A stretch of 64,000 bases of DNA from Endozoicomonas sp. ISHI1 (lineage in GTDB: Bacteria; Pseudomonadota; Gammaproteobacteria; Pseudomonadales; Endozoicomonadaceae). Under the pieces are notes generated by a model. The model made no database searches. It was not told where the DNA came from and was given only the letters and a program-made list of their open reading frames with translations. Positions within the stretch are counted from its first letter, which is position 1, and each line of letters opens with the position of its first letter. Below are positions 9,221 to 17,936 of this stretch, one piece after another. The DNA is taken from NCBI RefSeq assembly GCF_024606225.1, contig NZ_JAGRPU010000017.1:59551-123550 (forward strand), written 5' to 3'. Both the position numbers and the translations under genes were made by a program.

Positions 9221-10426
9221 TCAATCACTTGACTGTGCATCATCAAACTTTTGTTTTCGGTGTTGCTTTCTGTGATCCGACAGGGCTTTCGCGTTTGGCA
9301 GGGACTTCTGGCACTCAGGGCAGGTTTGCTCTCCGGTGTGGTATCGACTTTTGTGTTCCGACAAAGCTTTCTTGTTTGGCAGAGCCTTCTGGCACTCAGG
9401 GCAGGTTTGCTCTGGGGTGTGATATTGAATTTTGTGAACCGACAGGGCTTGGGTGTTTGACAGAACCTTATGGCACTCAGGGCAGGTTTGATCTCCGCTG
9501 TGATATTGACTTTTGTGAACTGACAGGACATGAGCGTTTGGCAGGGTCTTCTGGCACTCTGGACAAGTTTGCTCCGGGGTGTGATCTTTTCTTTTGTGAA
9601 CTGACAGGACTTGAGCGTTTGGTAAGGTCTTCTGGCACTCAGGGCAGGTTCGCTCTCCGCTGTGATATTGACTTTTGTGAGTGTTCAATGAGGCTTGAGA
9701 GCCAAGAGATTTTTCACAGCCAGAGTGATCACATCGGTATTTTTTGGAGCCTGCCTTCCTTTGTTTTTTCACAGGAGGTGGATTTAATTTTAATGATCGA
9801 GCAGCTGTGCTGTGAGTACCTGAGACAACGGTCGGGCCTTCAGCAGGATGACTTACCGAGCCAGATGTCTTATCGCCTGTCTGCAAATAAACATCTGTTC
9901 TGCAAGCGAAAGAGTCGTCTGAGGTTGAACGACACTGAGTACTTGCGGAGGGAGCGAAGATACAGCGTCTTTGTCGATGACAACAGGGCTGTTCATGGCA
10001 ATTTTCGTCAAGGCTATGTCGGAAGCCCGTGGGCCGACCCGAATTTTCATCATTATGGTCGTTGTCGTATAGTGAGTGCGATTTTTCTGAATGTCTGTTG
10101 AATGACTGACCATGATTCTCTGACCCCGTTGTCCGGGAATAGTTTCCGCCGCCCGTTCCGTACATCAAAGTGATGATCTGAAGTTTGTTTCGCCAAGAGG
10201 GTTTGTCATCGGGTAACGTGCCTGACCCTGAATATCCGTCTGTGCGGGTAATGTGTGATGATTCATTTGGCATCAGCCTCCCATCGGTCATTGGCATTGC
10301 AGATAATGTGCCCGGCTCAGTTTTGATAGAAAAACTCTGGCTTGTCGAAACGCCATTCTGGTTGACCTGAACGATAAAACGGTAGGTCTGCGGCTCAACC
10401 GGGCAAACGAAAGGCACAACGACCAA
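9221..10426 (-). CDS. Six-finger C2H2 zinc-finger protein (eukaryote-like)
   Basis: The C-terminal part, about residues 231-389, contains six C2H2 fingers. The first is C-x4-C-x12-H-x4-H, the next four follow C-x2-C-x12-H-x4-H, and the last has H-x3-H. Fingers are joined by linkers such as HTGEQTCPEC and HSGERTCPEC, which match the TGEKP linker of eukaryotic zinc-finger arrays. Before them lies a basic patch, PPPVKKQRKAGSKK, resembling a nuclear localisation signal. Residues 1-220 are low-complexity, rich in Ser, Thr, His and Asn. The annotated start is TTG; the frame stays open and hydrophobic back to a stop at 10469-10471, so the true start may lie upstream. Tandem C2H2 arrays are rare in bacteria. 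A nucleic-acid-binding role, perhaps in a host, is inference. Confidence 0.85.
   Translation of the reverse strand: MVVVPFVCPVEPQTYRFIVQVNQNGVSTSQSFSIKTEPGTLSAMPMTDGRLMPNESSHITRTDGYSGSGTLPDDKPSWRNKLQIITLMYGTGGGNYSRTTGSENHGQSFNRHSEKSHSLYDNDHNDENSGRPTGFRHSLDENCHEQPCCHRQRRCIFAPSASTQCRSTSDDSFACRTDVYLQTGDKTSGSVSHPAEGPTVVSGTHSTAARSLKLNPPPVKKQRKAGSKKYRCDHSGCEKSLGSQASLNTHKSQYHSGERTCPECQKTLPNAQVLSVHKRKDHTPEQTCPECQKTLPNAHVLSVHKSQYHSGDQTCPECHKVLSNTQALSVHKIQYHTPEQTCPECQKALPNKKALSEHKSRYHTGEQTCPECQKSLPNAKALSDHRKQHRKQKFDDAQSSD
9260..9736 (-). repeat. 81-bp tandem repeats encoding the zinc fingers
   Basis: The finger-coding part consists of 27-codon units repeated with 81-base spacing, easily seen on the plus strand as recurring CTTCTGGCACTCAGGGCAGG. 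Units differ at scattered positions, mainly in the helix residues that would contact a ligand, while cysteine, histidine and linker codons are kept. This argues for selection on the fold. Confidence 0.85.
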
Positions 10427-10933
10427 TACGTGCAGGAGTAAACTTTTAATGGTTTTATCCTTTGTTTTCTATGAATAGGAGCAGTGAGGATAGACGAGAG
10501 AAAAAGGGGCACGGAACGAAAAGTTAATGGTTCATGGATTTTCCCATTCTTGACAAACGTGCTGAAATTTTACTGAAACGCCGATGTTTTATACCTGACG
10601 ACTGTCGACATACCCGGTTTGAGAAAAGCGATGAACTCAGGGACGATCTCAGAGTTTCAGTAAAGTGATTATCTGGCCCCGATGAGATTCGCCTGAATCG
10701 TCGAATGCGGTTGTAATGACGAATATTCAGCAGAGAACTGTATACGTCAAACTCGGGGTGACAAAGTCATCATACAAATCGATAGGGTTACTGGAATTGG
10801 CTTAGTGGCAGAGCAGAAGAATTTTTCGAATACCTATTTTTATATAGTAATTTTAATGCCAGCCAGAACACACCCACCCATAATAAAAGCCACTGCCTGC
10901 AATCAGGAGTGGCTTTCGCCAACGGGAATTTGA
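10427..10933. other. Intergenic region upstream of the zinc-finger gene
   Basis: About 500 bases between the zinc-finger gene and the M17 peptidase gene. The left end includes 42 in-frame codons-worth of hydrophobic sequence that may belong to the zinc-finger gene up to 10468. The right end holds the peptidase terminator. The middle shows no coding frame or RNA gene that I can support. Confidence 0.45.
10884..10918 (-). terminator. Rho-independent terminator of the M17 peptidase gene
   Basis: AAAGCCACT at 10886-10894 pairs with AGTGGCTTT at 10908-10916, extended inside by CCTG and CAGG after one bulged base. On the minus strand the hairpin is followed by TTTTATTATG, just after the peptidase stop codon. 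Confidence 0.8.
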
Positions 10934-12298
10934 TTACTGACCGTAGCGATCCTGAAGTACTTCAAACACGGCACGAACCCCAAACGCTTCTCCACCTAGC
11001 GGGCGACCGGGCTGAGGACGAATATTCCAGGCCATGATATCAAAGTGAACCCAGGGAATGCCCTTGCCGACAAACTCCTGCAAATAGAGAGCTGCAGTAA
11101 TAGACCCTCCATAAGGCTCCTTGGCGCAGTTGGTCATATCAGCGATTTCGCTGTTGAGCATGTACCTGTAGTCCTTGTGCAAGGGCATGCGCCAGATTGG
11201 GTCGTCCGTTTTGTCACCCGCCTGCATCAGTTCACAGGCCAGGGCCGTATCGTCAGTGTAAAAGCCCCCCACCTCAGTACCCAGAGCCACACGACAGGCT
11301 CCGGTCAGAGTGGCGAAATCGACAATCATGTCAGGATTTTCGGTACTGGCTTCCGTCAGTGCTTCACACAGAACCAGACGACCTTCGGCATCGGTATTGT
11401 GAATTTCTACCGTCAAACCCTGACGGGTTTTCACTATATCTCCGGGACGCAGGGCATTTCCGGCAACCGCATTTTCAACGGCTGGAATCAGCATTCTCAG
11501 ACGAACAGGCAGGTTAAAGTCCATGATCAGGCGCGCCAGTCCGATGACGTGAGCGGCACCGCCCATATCTTTTTTCATCAGACGCATACCGTCTGCACCT
11601 TTCATGTCCAAACCGCCACTGTCGAAGCAGACGCCCTTACCCACCAGTGTGATCAAGGGATGCTTCCCGTCACCCCAGGTCATGTCAATCAGCCGTGGTG
11701 CGTGACTGCTGGCGCGCCCGACCGCATGAATGGTGGGATAATTTTGAGTCAACAGCTCATCACCTACCGTCTGACTGACTTTGGCACCAAACTCTTCGGC
11801 CAGCTTTTCTACGGCCTCACCCAGATGTTCGGGCATCATATCGCCAGCCGGAGTGTTCACCAGATCACGAACAATGGCCATCGCTTTAACAAATTTTTCG
11901 GCTTCTAAAACCTCTGCCTGCCTCGGCAGAATCAATCTTGGACGCTCTTTCTGTTCAGTTTTTTTGTAGCGGTCGAACTGATAAGCACCCAGCCCCCAGC
12001 TAAATGCGGCCAGTTTAAGAAGGTTTTCATCGCCCTGAAGTTTGTAGTCCCCAGCTGGCAGCTGATTGACCAAATTTCCGCAGATAAAGTGGCTGGACAG
12101 ATCTTCAACACCGACAATAACCTGATCCACGACACCTTCTTCACCGGGAATCAGACTGATGCCCTCTCCTTTGAAGTCTGTGCAGGTCAGCCAGTTCTGT
12201 AGAGGTTCTGACTGCTCATCAAACCAGCGATCATAATCTGAAGTTTCCACCAGAGTCAGAGGAATACCGTGGTCACCAGCCAGCAAATAGGAATGCAT
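10934..12298 (-). CDS. M17 family leucyl aminopeptidase
   Basis: A 454-residue cytosolic metallo-aminopeptidase that removes N-terminal residues from peptides. The two-metal active site is visible: VGKGVCFDSGGLDMKGADGM (about residues 217-236, with the catalytic Lys and metal Asp) and the signature NTDAEGRLVL (about 298-307). It is shorter than PepA (about 500 residues) because of a reduced N-terminal domain, which fits the shorter M17 subgroup common in gamma- and alphaproteobacteria. It lies about 200 bases downstream of lolD on the same strand and ends in its own terminator. Confidence 0.92.
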   Translation of the reverse strand: MHSYLLAGDHGIPLTLVETSDYDRWFDEQSEPLQNWLTCTDFKGEGISLIPGEEGVVDQVIVGVEDLSSHFICGNLVNQLPAGDYKLQGDENLLKLAAFSWGLGAYQFDRYKKTEQKERPRLILPRQAEVLEAEKFVKAMAIVRDLVNTPAGDMMPEHLGEAVEKLAEEFGAKVSQTVGDELLTQNYPTIHAVGRASSHAPRLIDMTWGDGKHPLITLVGKGVCFDSGGLDMKGADGMRLMKKDMGGAAHVIGLARLIMDFNLPVRLRMLIPAVENAVAGNALRPGDIVKTRQGLTVEIHNTDAEGRLVLCEALTEASTENPDMIVDFATLTGACRVALGTEVGGFYTDDTALACELMQAGDKTDDPIWRMPLHKDYRYMLNSEIADMTNCAKEPYGGSITAALYLQEFVGKGIPWVHFDIMAWNIRPQPGRPLGGEAFGVRAVFEVLQDRYGQ

Positions 12299-12505
12299 AG
12301 ATCTCTACCAATTGGGAATATGAGGGATTGAAAGACGACAATACAGAAAGATGGTACTCAGTATCGAGATGGCTTGCTAGCAAAAGCAGGGGCAAACCAC
12401 AATATTGCCATTTGCCCCATGCTATCAAAGCCGCAGTAACCATGCCAGTGGACACAACCCATCTGGAACAGCAGAATAATTTTTCCGGGCTGTTGACAGG
12501 TTGGC

Positions 12506-13201
12506 TTAAGAAGCGATGATCAGCGTTCCGGAATCCAGTCGGAAGACTCTATCCATCTGTCTGGCCAGATTCATGTCATGGGTTACCACAACAAAACTGG
12601 TCTTGAACTCATTGCTGAGAGAGGCCATCAAATCATGCACTTTTTCTGCTGTATTAGGATCAAGATTACCCGTTGGTTCATCCATAAACACCAGATCAGG
12701 TTCAGTAACCAGGGCTCTGGCAATGGCTACGCGCTGGCGTTCTCCTCCTGACAATTCTGCGGGCTTATGTTTGGCCCTTGCCCCAAGCCCCACGGCATCC
12801 AGTAACTGTTCGGCTCTTTCCCTGATCTGTCTGATGGGTGTTTTCTTTCTCAGCAGTAGCGGCATAGAGACATTTTCCAGAGCGGTGAACTCAGGTAACA
12901 GATGATGGAACTGGTAGACGAAGCCCAGGTGGCGATTTCTCAGTTCATTCTGCTCTGCTTCTTTCATCGTTGCCAGCTCATGGCCGCAGACTCTGATTTC
13001 ACCCGAAGAAGGACGATCCAGTCCGGCCAACAATTGCAGTAATGTCGTTTTCCCTGAGCCAGAGCTGCCAACCACCGCGACCCTCTCCGAAGGACCGATC
13101 ACCAGGTTTAAGTCATTCAATACTTCCAGTTTTTCAGGGCCTTCATCAAAACTTTTGGCCAGTGCCCTGCACTCTAATACGGCGTTGATGGACTCATTCA
13201 T
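12506..13201 (-). CDS. lolD: Lipoprotein-releasing ABC transporter ATP-binding protein LolD
   Basis: A 231-residue ATPase that powers release of outer-membrane lipoproteins from the inner membrane to LolA. It has the Walker A motif [16 protein letters not shown], the LolD/MacB-like Q-loop region [18 protein letters not shown], the signature [15 protein letters not shown] and Walker [27 protein letters not shown] is a hallmark that separates LolD from other MacB-group ATPases. Its start overlaps the end of the upstream permease gene by eight bases, which indicates translational coupling. Confidence 0.95.
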   Translation of the reverse strand: MNESINAVLECRALAKSFDEGPEKLEVLNDLNLVIGPSERVAVVGSSGSGKTTLLQLLAGLDRPSSGEIRVCGHELATMKEAEQNELRNRHLGFVYQFHHLLPEFTALENVSMPLLLRKKTPIRQIRERAEQLLDAVGLGARAKHKPAELSGGERQRVAIARALVTEPDLVFMDEPTGNLDPNTAEKVHDLMASLSNEFKTSFVVVTHDMNLARQMDRVFRLDSGTLIIAS

Positions 13202-14438
13202 AACGAAGTGCCTCTGCTGGCTGGGTTTTAGAGGCTCTCCAGGCGGGATACAAAGTGGCCAGGAAACTCATGGACAGACCTGCAATACTGATGACAGCAA
13301 CATCGCACCATTGCAATTCAGAAGGCAGATAACTGATAAAATAAACGTCCGGGCTGAGGAACTGGATACCCAGACAGGACTCAAGAGCTGAAATGATTTC
13401 AGAAACGTTCAATGCGGCAATCACACCGAGCACAACCCCCAATAATGTTCCCACAATACCAATGAGAGACCCCTGTACCATAAAGATACCCATAATGGTT
13501 TTCGGACTGGCTCCCAGTGTTCTCAGAATAGCGATATCCGACTGCTTGTCAGTCACCACCATCACCAGGGTAGAGACGATATTGAATGCTGCTACGGCAA
13601 CAATCAGCGTCAAAAGCAGGCCTACCATGGTTTTTTCCATCTGGATCGCCTGAAACAGTTGCCCCTGGGTACGAGTCCAGTCTTGCACGTAGTAACGCCC
13701 CGGCAGCTGAACAGCCACCTCCCAAGCCAGTTTGGGGGCAGCGAACAGGTTTTCCATTTTCAGACGGATGCCCTCAACACCTTCCGATACTCGCATGAAT
13801 CGGGCAGCATCCTGAATGTTGATATAGGCCAGACTGCCATCCACGTCAGCGCCTACTGCAAAGATACCGACTACTGTAAAACGTTTGAGTCTGGGGAAAA
13901 CACCCGCAAGGTTCACATTCGCCTCAGGCAGAACCATGGTAACCTTATCACCGGTCGTCACCCCAAGGGACTGAGCCATGATCTCACCCAGCACTATGCC
14001 AAACGTGCCGGCTTTCAGATTGTCGAGAGATCCCTGCACCATATTCTGATCGACAATAGACACCTCCTTTTCGAAGGCCGGATCAATCCCATACAGCATC
14101 GCTCCCCGAACCTCGCTGCCACTGGTCAGCATACCTTGACCATCGACAAAGGGAGCAGCGGCAACAATCCCCTCATGGGCAGAGACCTGCTCAAGAATAT
14201 CCTGCCAATCCTGCATGCCGCCGGATGCCGAAGTAATGGTAGCATGGGGAACCATACCCAAAATGCGCTGTTTCAGTTCCCGATCGAAACCGTTCATGAC
14301 AGACATGACAATGATCAGAACGCAGACCCCCAGGGTCAGCCCAACCATTGACATCAATGAAATAAAGGAAATGAAGTGATTCCTTCGTTTGGCCCGGGTA
14401 TATCTGAGGCCGACAAAAAACGGTAATGGTCTGAACAT
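13194..14438 (-). CDS. lolC: Lipoprotein-releasing ABC transporter permease, LolC/LolE family
   Basis: A 414-residue inner-membrane permease with one N-terminal membrane helix ([19 protein letters not shown]), a large periplasmic domain (about residues 50-270) and three C-terminal helices of the FtsX fold. The beginning [20 protein letters not shown] is typical of LolC/LolE. With LolD it extracts lipoproteins from the inner membrane. Only one permease gene is present: no second copy follows lolD, whereas Escherichia coli has lolC-lolD-lolE. It may be a LolF-type single permease, or the partner may be elsewhere. LolC versus LolE is not decided here. Confidence 0.9.
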   Translation of the reverse strand: MFRPLPFFVGLRYTRAKRRNHFISFISLMSMVGLTLGVCVLIIVMSVMNGFDRELKQRILGMVPHATITSASGGMQDWQDILEQVSAHEGIVAAAPFVDGQGMLTSGSEVRGAMLYGIDPAFEKEVSIVDQNMVQGSLDNLKAGTFGIVLGEIMAQSLGVTTGDKVTMVLPEANVNLAGVFPRLKRFTVVGIFAVGADVDGSLAYINIQDAARFMRVSEGVEGIRLKMENLFAAPKLAWEVAVQLPGRYYVQDWTRTQGQLFQAIQMEKTMVGLLLTLIVAVAAFNIVSTLVMVVTDKQSDIAILRTLGASPKTIMGIFMVQGSLIGIVGTLLGVVLGVIAALNVSEIISALESCLGIQFLSPDVYFISYLPSELQWCDVAVISIAGLSMSFLATLYPAWRASKTQPAEALRYE

Positions 14439-14627
14439 TTAGATTTTATGAGGCGCCAATGATTGTAAAGTTCGCTATTATAACCCCAACAGCCCGGCAC
14501 GAATAAGGCTGTTTGCATTTCCTTGCAAAAGCTACAGTTTCCCAGAACGATAATCAGGGCAGCAGAGCTGTTGCACCCGACCCACGAAAGTAAGAAAGTA
14601 GCAAGAAAAGAAAGTAGCGAGAAAAAT

Positions 14628-15008
14628 ATGCCTGTCATGAAACATTTATTATCACTACCGTCATTAGCCCTTTCCATGACTTTGTTGGGTCTTGGCAGCC
14701 TCAATCTGAATGCTTTTGCAGCAGAAGCCGGTGACTCGATTGCAGTACCCGTTGGCAGTCAGTCGGCTGAACTTCGCAGCACGGTTCTGTTGCCGGAAAG
14801 AGGTCAAAGCATGGAGTCCGTCAGGGATCGTCTGGGATCACCTGAAGTCTCTGAAACGGTCGGAAAACCTGCTATTACCAAGTGGCAATACCAGGACATG
14901 ACCGTTTATTTTGAAGATAAAACGGTTCTGCGAGCGGTTGTGCACCCCAACTTCCAAAAAGCCGAGCCAACCGCTGTTGCCACTGAATCGTCAGTTAGAC
15001 AGCCGTGA
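14628..15008 (+). CDS. Periplasmic protein, small conserved family near lol genes
   Basis: A 126-residue protein starting at ATG 14628, with a signal peptide LALSMTLLGLGSLNLNAFAAEA and probable cleavage after AFA. The mature part contains RGQSMESVRDRLGSPE, then GKPAITKWQYQDMTVYFED, a pattern seen in small periplasmic proteins of pseudomonads and relatives, distantly like the SmpA/BamE fold. Function is unknown. The longest frame starts at 14523, but its first 35 residues would bury the signal peptide. It is divergent from the permease gene across about 190 bases. Confidence 0.8.
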   Translation: MPVMKHLLSLPSLALSMTLLGLGSLNLNAFAAEAGDSIAVPVGSQSAELRSTVLLPERGQSMESVRDRLGSPEVSETVGKPAITKWQYQDMTVYFEDKTVLRAVVHPNFQKAEPTAVATESSVRQP

Positions 15009-15076
15009 GCTGACGAACAGCCATGAGCTAACAGATGCCTTGAGGAATTTATAAAATTCGGGGAGTATCAGCTCCC

Positions 15077-15889
15077 TTATGGATCCATACCCGATTCAAC
15101 AGCACGTTGTTGGGCCTGCTTAAAATCGTCGCCCATGAGCGCAAGCGCGTTCATACGAAACTCCTCAAATGTAACTTGTTGGCCATCCGGTTGATCTGGA
15201 GGAAATATCATTTTCAAAGTTTCAATTTTTTCCTCAGGGGTTTTATCACCAAAAGTAAGATCATGGAAAGCGGAGACCAGCTTCTTATTTTCCAGCATGT
15301 TTTTGTAGCCGTCGTGATCAACAAATAATTGTTGATCACCATTAATACTTTCCTTAATACTGAAAAACTTACTTTTGAATAATCCATACGGCATTACTTC
15401 AATATTAAAGCCCGAACCGTATCTTTGATTATTTTCTGAGAAGGGTGCTTCTTCCAATTGATTATAGAGATATTCTGCTATTGGTTGTAATGCTTCGGGA
15501 TAGAGCTGAAAATGTTCAATATCGAGCGAAACCCAATAAATGAGACACTCTTCATTTTTATCGACCGTTTTAAGTGCTCTATCAATAGCATTATCCACCT
15601 TTACAAAAAGGTTCGGATACAATGATTCAAGTGCCTGAATATCCCGCTCTTCCAGGGTACGTTCACAGCGATATCCCATGGAAGAATCGCAGATATAATA
15701 AAAATCTGCATCATCAGCTATTTTTCTGTTTACTTTCGGTTCTACTTCCGCAGCGGCAACGGGCGAATAAGGAGAGCTGGCGTTGCCTGAAGAAGCGCAG
15801 AGTGCAGAGTTGTCCACACCCATTGGTTGTGCCGAGAAGCTCTGGCTTTCAGTAGATAAGCGTTCTCGGGGCGAAAATCTGGCATCCAT
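15077..15889 (-). CDS. Accessory protein of unknown function, possible effector
   Basis: A 270-residue protein with start at ATG 15889, about nine bases after AGGA; the longest frame uses TTG at 15934. The N-terminal 65 residues are polar and Ser-rich (SPRERLSTESQSFSAQ), predicted disordered, followed by an acidic alpha/beta domain with several Tyr and Phe (EECLIYWVSLDIEHFQLYP) and a helical end. There is no signal peptide or membrane segment. No family is recognised. It is the last of three co-oriented AT-rich accessory genes (with the cysteine-protease-like and ADP-ribosyltransferase genes), which suggests a shared theme but proves nothing about function. Confidence 0.6.
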   Translation of the reverse strand: MDARFSPRERLSTESQSFSAQPMGVDNSALCASSGNASSPYSPVAAAEVEPKVNRKIADDADFYYICDSSMGYRCERTLEERDIQALESLYPNLFVKVDNAIDRALKTVDKNEECLIYWVSLDIEHFQLYPEALQPIAEYLYNQLEEAPFSENNQRYGSGFNIEVMPYGLFKSKFFSIKESINGDQQLFVDHDGYKNMLENKKLVSAFHDLTFGDKTPEEKIETLKMIFPPDQPDGQQVTFEEFRMNALALMGDDFKQAQQRAVESGMDP

Positions 15890-16001
15890 AAAACAATTTC
15901 CTAATGATTTACCTGACTTATTGGAATTAAACAATCCAGTAGTTAAGCATTTGCTTCCACATAAAGCATTAACCAGTTAGTCAGTACAGGTAACACTGGA
16001 T

Positions 16002-16949
16002 TCAAACAATAAGTACACTCGATGGGGGCAAGGGGAAATTGTTTCCGGCCAAGTTATCCCTGCATCGAAAAAAAATCACGCCATCAATAATGGCAGTATT
16101 AATGCCCCGTTGATCAATGGGCAGTTTGAATGACCGGGTCAGACAGAGAACGTTTTTTGCACTACGTTTTCTGTTTCTGTCGTTAAGTTGACCAGCATCA
16201 AGGATGGTAACGCTCTGATTTTTTTCCTGACAGGCTGCAGTATGTGCTCTTCCTGCAGGGTCATGAATTGCCAATTCGCCATTGCTATCACATCCTGCCA
16301 GTGTTGCCCAATGCCCCGAGATTCGTTTGTATTCAGCGGTGTTCTCATCGTAAACGTAAAAACCGATATTCAGCCAGGCCCCGTCTGATATCCCGATATT
16401 TTCAATGATTTGCTGTTGATTCGGTGGCTGCCTGGAATGTATATGGTTAAACGATGATTTGGCAGAAGCATACTCAGCCCGCCAGCCGTAGTAACGAATG
16501 TCTGGTGTCAGCTGATAATTTTTTTCCATAAACGAACGGACACCGGCCATCAGCTCAATAGGACCGATACCGTTTTCAACATTCTCATTCATACCAAACG
16601 CTTCAGCCAGTCTGATTACCAGGGCATGCTGATGTTCAAGTCCGGTAATGCCCAGCAATGGCGCCAGAGTATTGGCCACTGAGGTAGGGCCACAGATATG
16701 CCTGGACTGGAAGTTTTGCCCGTCAGTATTGATGTCATTTTGACAGAGATTGGCAGGCACGCTGGGAAAGTTTACCGCCGCTGTCGCAGATCTTTGGGTA
16801 ATGGGTGTTTCAGGAAATGAGGTTTTGTAAGTTTTACTGCCGATGATGTTATTGCTTTGATGGCTAACCACTTCTGAACTCGTGTCTTTCTGGCCCGGTT
16901 TTATGTGCAATCCGTTAGTAACGTTCACAGTACTCATCAAACTATTCAT
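16002..16949 (-). CDS. Papain-fold (C39-like) cysteine protease-like protein, candidate effector
   Basis: A 315-residue protein with start at ATG 16949, eight bases after AAAGGGGG; the frame itself opens with a TTG two codons earlier. After a polar 75-residue N-terminus comes HICGPTSVANTLAPLLG (Cys at about 86), later SGHWATLAGCD (His at about 213) and LAIHDPAG (Asp at about 230). This order Cys, His, Asp and the local context match C39/papain-like peptidases and some bacterial deamidase effectors with the same fold. The substrate is unknown. No signal peptide is seen, which fits delivery by a specialised system rather than Sec. Fold assignment is by motif only. Confidence 0.7.
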   Translation of the reverse strand: MNSLMSTVNVTNGLHIKPGQKDTSSEVVSHQSNNIIGSKTYKTSFPETPITQRSATAAVNFPSVPANLCQNDINTDGQNFQSRHICGPTSVANTLAPLLGITGLEHQHALVIRLAEAFGMNENVENGIGPIELMAGVRSFMEKNYQLTPDIRYYGWRAEYASAKSSFNHIHSRQPPNQQQIIENIGISDGAWLNIGFYVYDENTAEYKRISGHWATLAGCDSNGELAIHDPAGRAHTAACQEKNQSVTILDAGQLNDRNRKRSAKNVLCLTRSFKLPIDQRGINTAIIDGVIFFRCRDNLAGNNFPLPPSSVLIV

Positions 16950-17036
16950 ATACAAAACCCCCTTTGGTTTACGGAATTCCTTTCCGATTCATAATTTATT
17001 TGACCGCATAATCACTAAATGGTTCCACAGACCTAA

Positions 17037-17753
17037 TCATTGCACTGTACAACAACTCTTATTTATTCTTCTTTTCAATGAAGAATAGATTTGTACAGGT
17101 AAACTTTTGTAATGACGAACAAGATCTTCCGCATTCCAGCTAAAGCTGCCTTGATATTCATTATTTAAATAAAAAACTTCATGGTTTTGATTTTCAAAAT
17201 AACCGACAATGCTGTTGTAGGGTAACGGGTCCTCGAAGCACACTTCATAACATGGTGCCTCACCTGCTCGAAAATAATCAGGATCAAGACCTCGAATGTT
17301 GTCCATTTTCGTGTCAATCATGTATTGATATTTCTTCAAGTCTTGACTCAAAAAGCCATTATTCCAACTCACTGATTGAGACGTAGCAACAATACCGGTG
17401 GTCTGATTAGATACAACGGGATTTAAATCAAAAAGTCCGGTATACTCAATCACCTCAGAAACCAAAACTCGATGATTCTTATCTCTTGGTATGCGAGGAT
17501 AAAACCCTCCAGCTTCTTTGATTTCTACTAATGGTCTTGAATCGTAACGATATACCAGACCACGGAAATAGTTTTGTTTCACTTTCCTTTTTGAACCATC
17601 ATTCAATTTTAATGAAAAACCCATCAGCTTCTCGTCGCCGACAATTCGACAGTCCAACTGATTAAACTTTGCCTCATCAACCTTAATTTTTGAAACCAAG
17701 CCAGTTGTTTCAGGCATAGCCCAACTTGTGCTGCCAGATGATGTCGCTTCCAT
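17037..17753 (-). CDS. Cholera/pertussis toxin-like mono-ADP-ribosyltransferase with C-terminal CaaX box
   Basis: A 238-residue protein with a strong site GGGAGG eight bases before ATG. Residues 67-87 read GLVYRYDSRP then LVEIKEAGGFYPR, nearly the same as the start of cholera toxin A1 (YRADSRPPDEIKQSGG) and pertussis S1 (VYRYDSRP); Arg69 would bind NAD. Residues 120-127, GIVATSQS, fit the STS strand, and CYEVCFEDPLPYNSIVGYF (168-186) fits the catalytic-glutamate loop with Glu170; the first position of the usual E/Q-x-E is Cys168. The protein ends KRRINKSCCTVQ, a polybasic stretch plus a CaaX motif as in prenylated eukaryotic GTPases. There is no Sec signal. It probably acts inside a host cell; the target protein cannot be inferred. 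Confidence 0.82.
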   Translation of the reverse strand: MEATSSGSTSWAMPETTGLVSKIKVDEAKFNQLDCRIVGDEKLMGFSLKLNDGSKRKVKQNYFRGLVYRYDSRPLVEIKEAGGFYPRIPRDKNHRVLVSEVIEYTGLFDLNPVVSNQTTGIVATSQSVSWNNGFLSQDLKKYQYMIDTKMDNIRGLDPDYFRAGEAPCYEVCFEDPLPYNSIVGYFENQNHEVFYLNNEYQGSFSWNAEDLVRHYKSLPVQIYSSLKRRINKSCCTVQ

Positions 17754-17936
17754 TGAATAAGCCTCCCTTCTTATTTATCCAGATAAACTGAAAGATTAAA
17801 AAAATCATCAGCTACAATGACTCTTTACAGCGTTCAGGTAAATCACAAAAACGCCTGATCACTTTCAGTCAGTTCCCCTGATTGGAGTATTCACACCACA
17901 GAAAGTTCCCGACAGAAAACGAAACCAGAAACCATT

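Noticed and set aside
9240..9736. CRISPR-like array suggested by regular 81-base repeats
   Set aside because: The repeats are coding, translate as zinc fingers in one frame, and lack unique spacers.
10288..10512. A 74-codon minus-strand frame overlapping the start of the zinc-finger gene
   Set aside because: It is the other frame of the same coding stretch and has no own ribosome-binding site or family features.
15060..15080. Short hairpin GGGAG/CTCCC as terminator between two convergent genes
   Set aside because: Only a five-base stem, overlaps a stop codon and has no real T-run.
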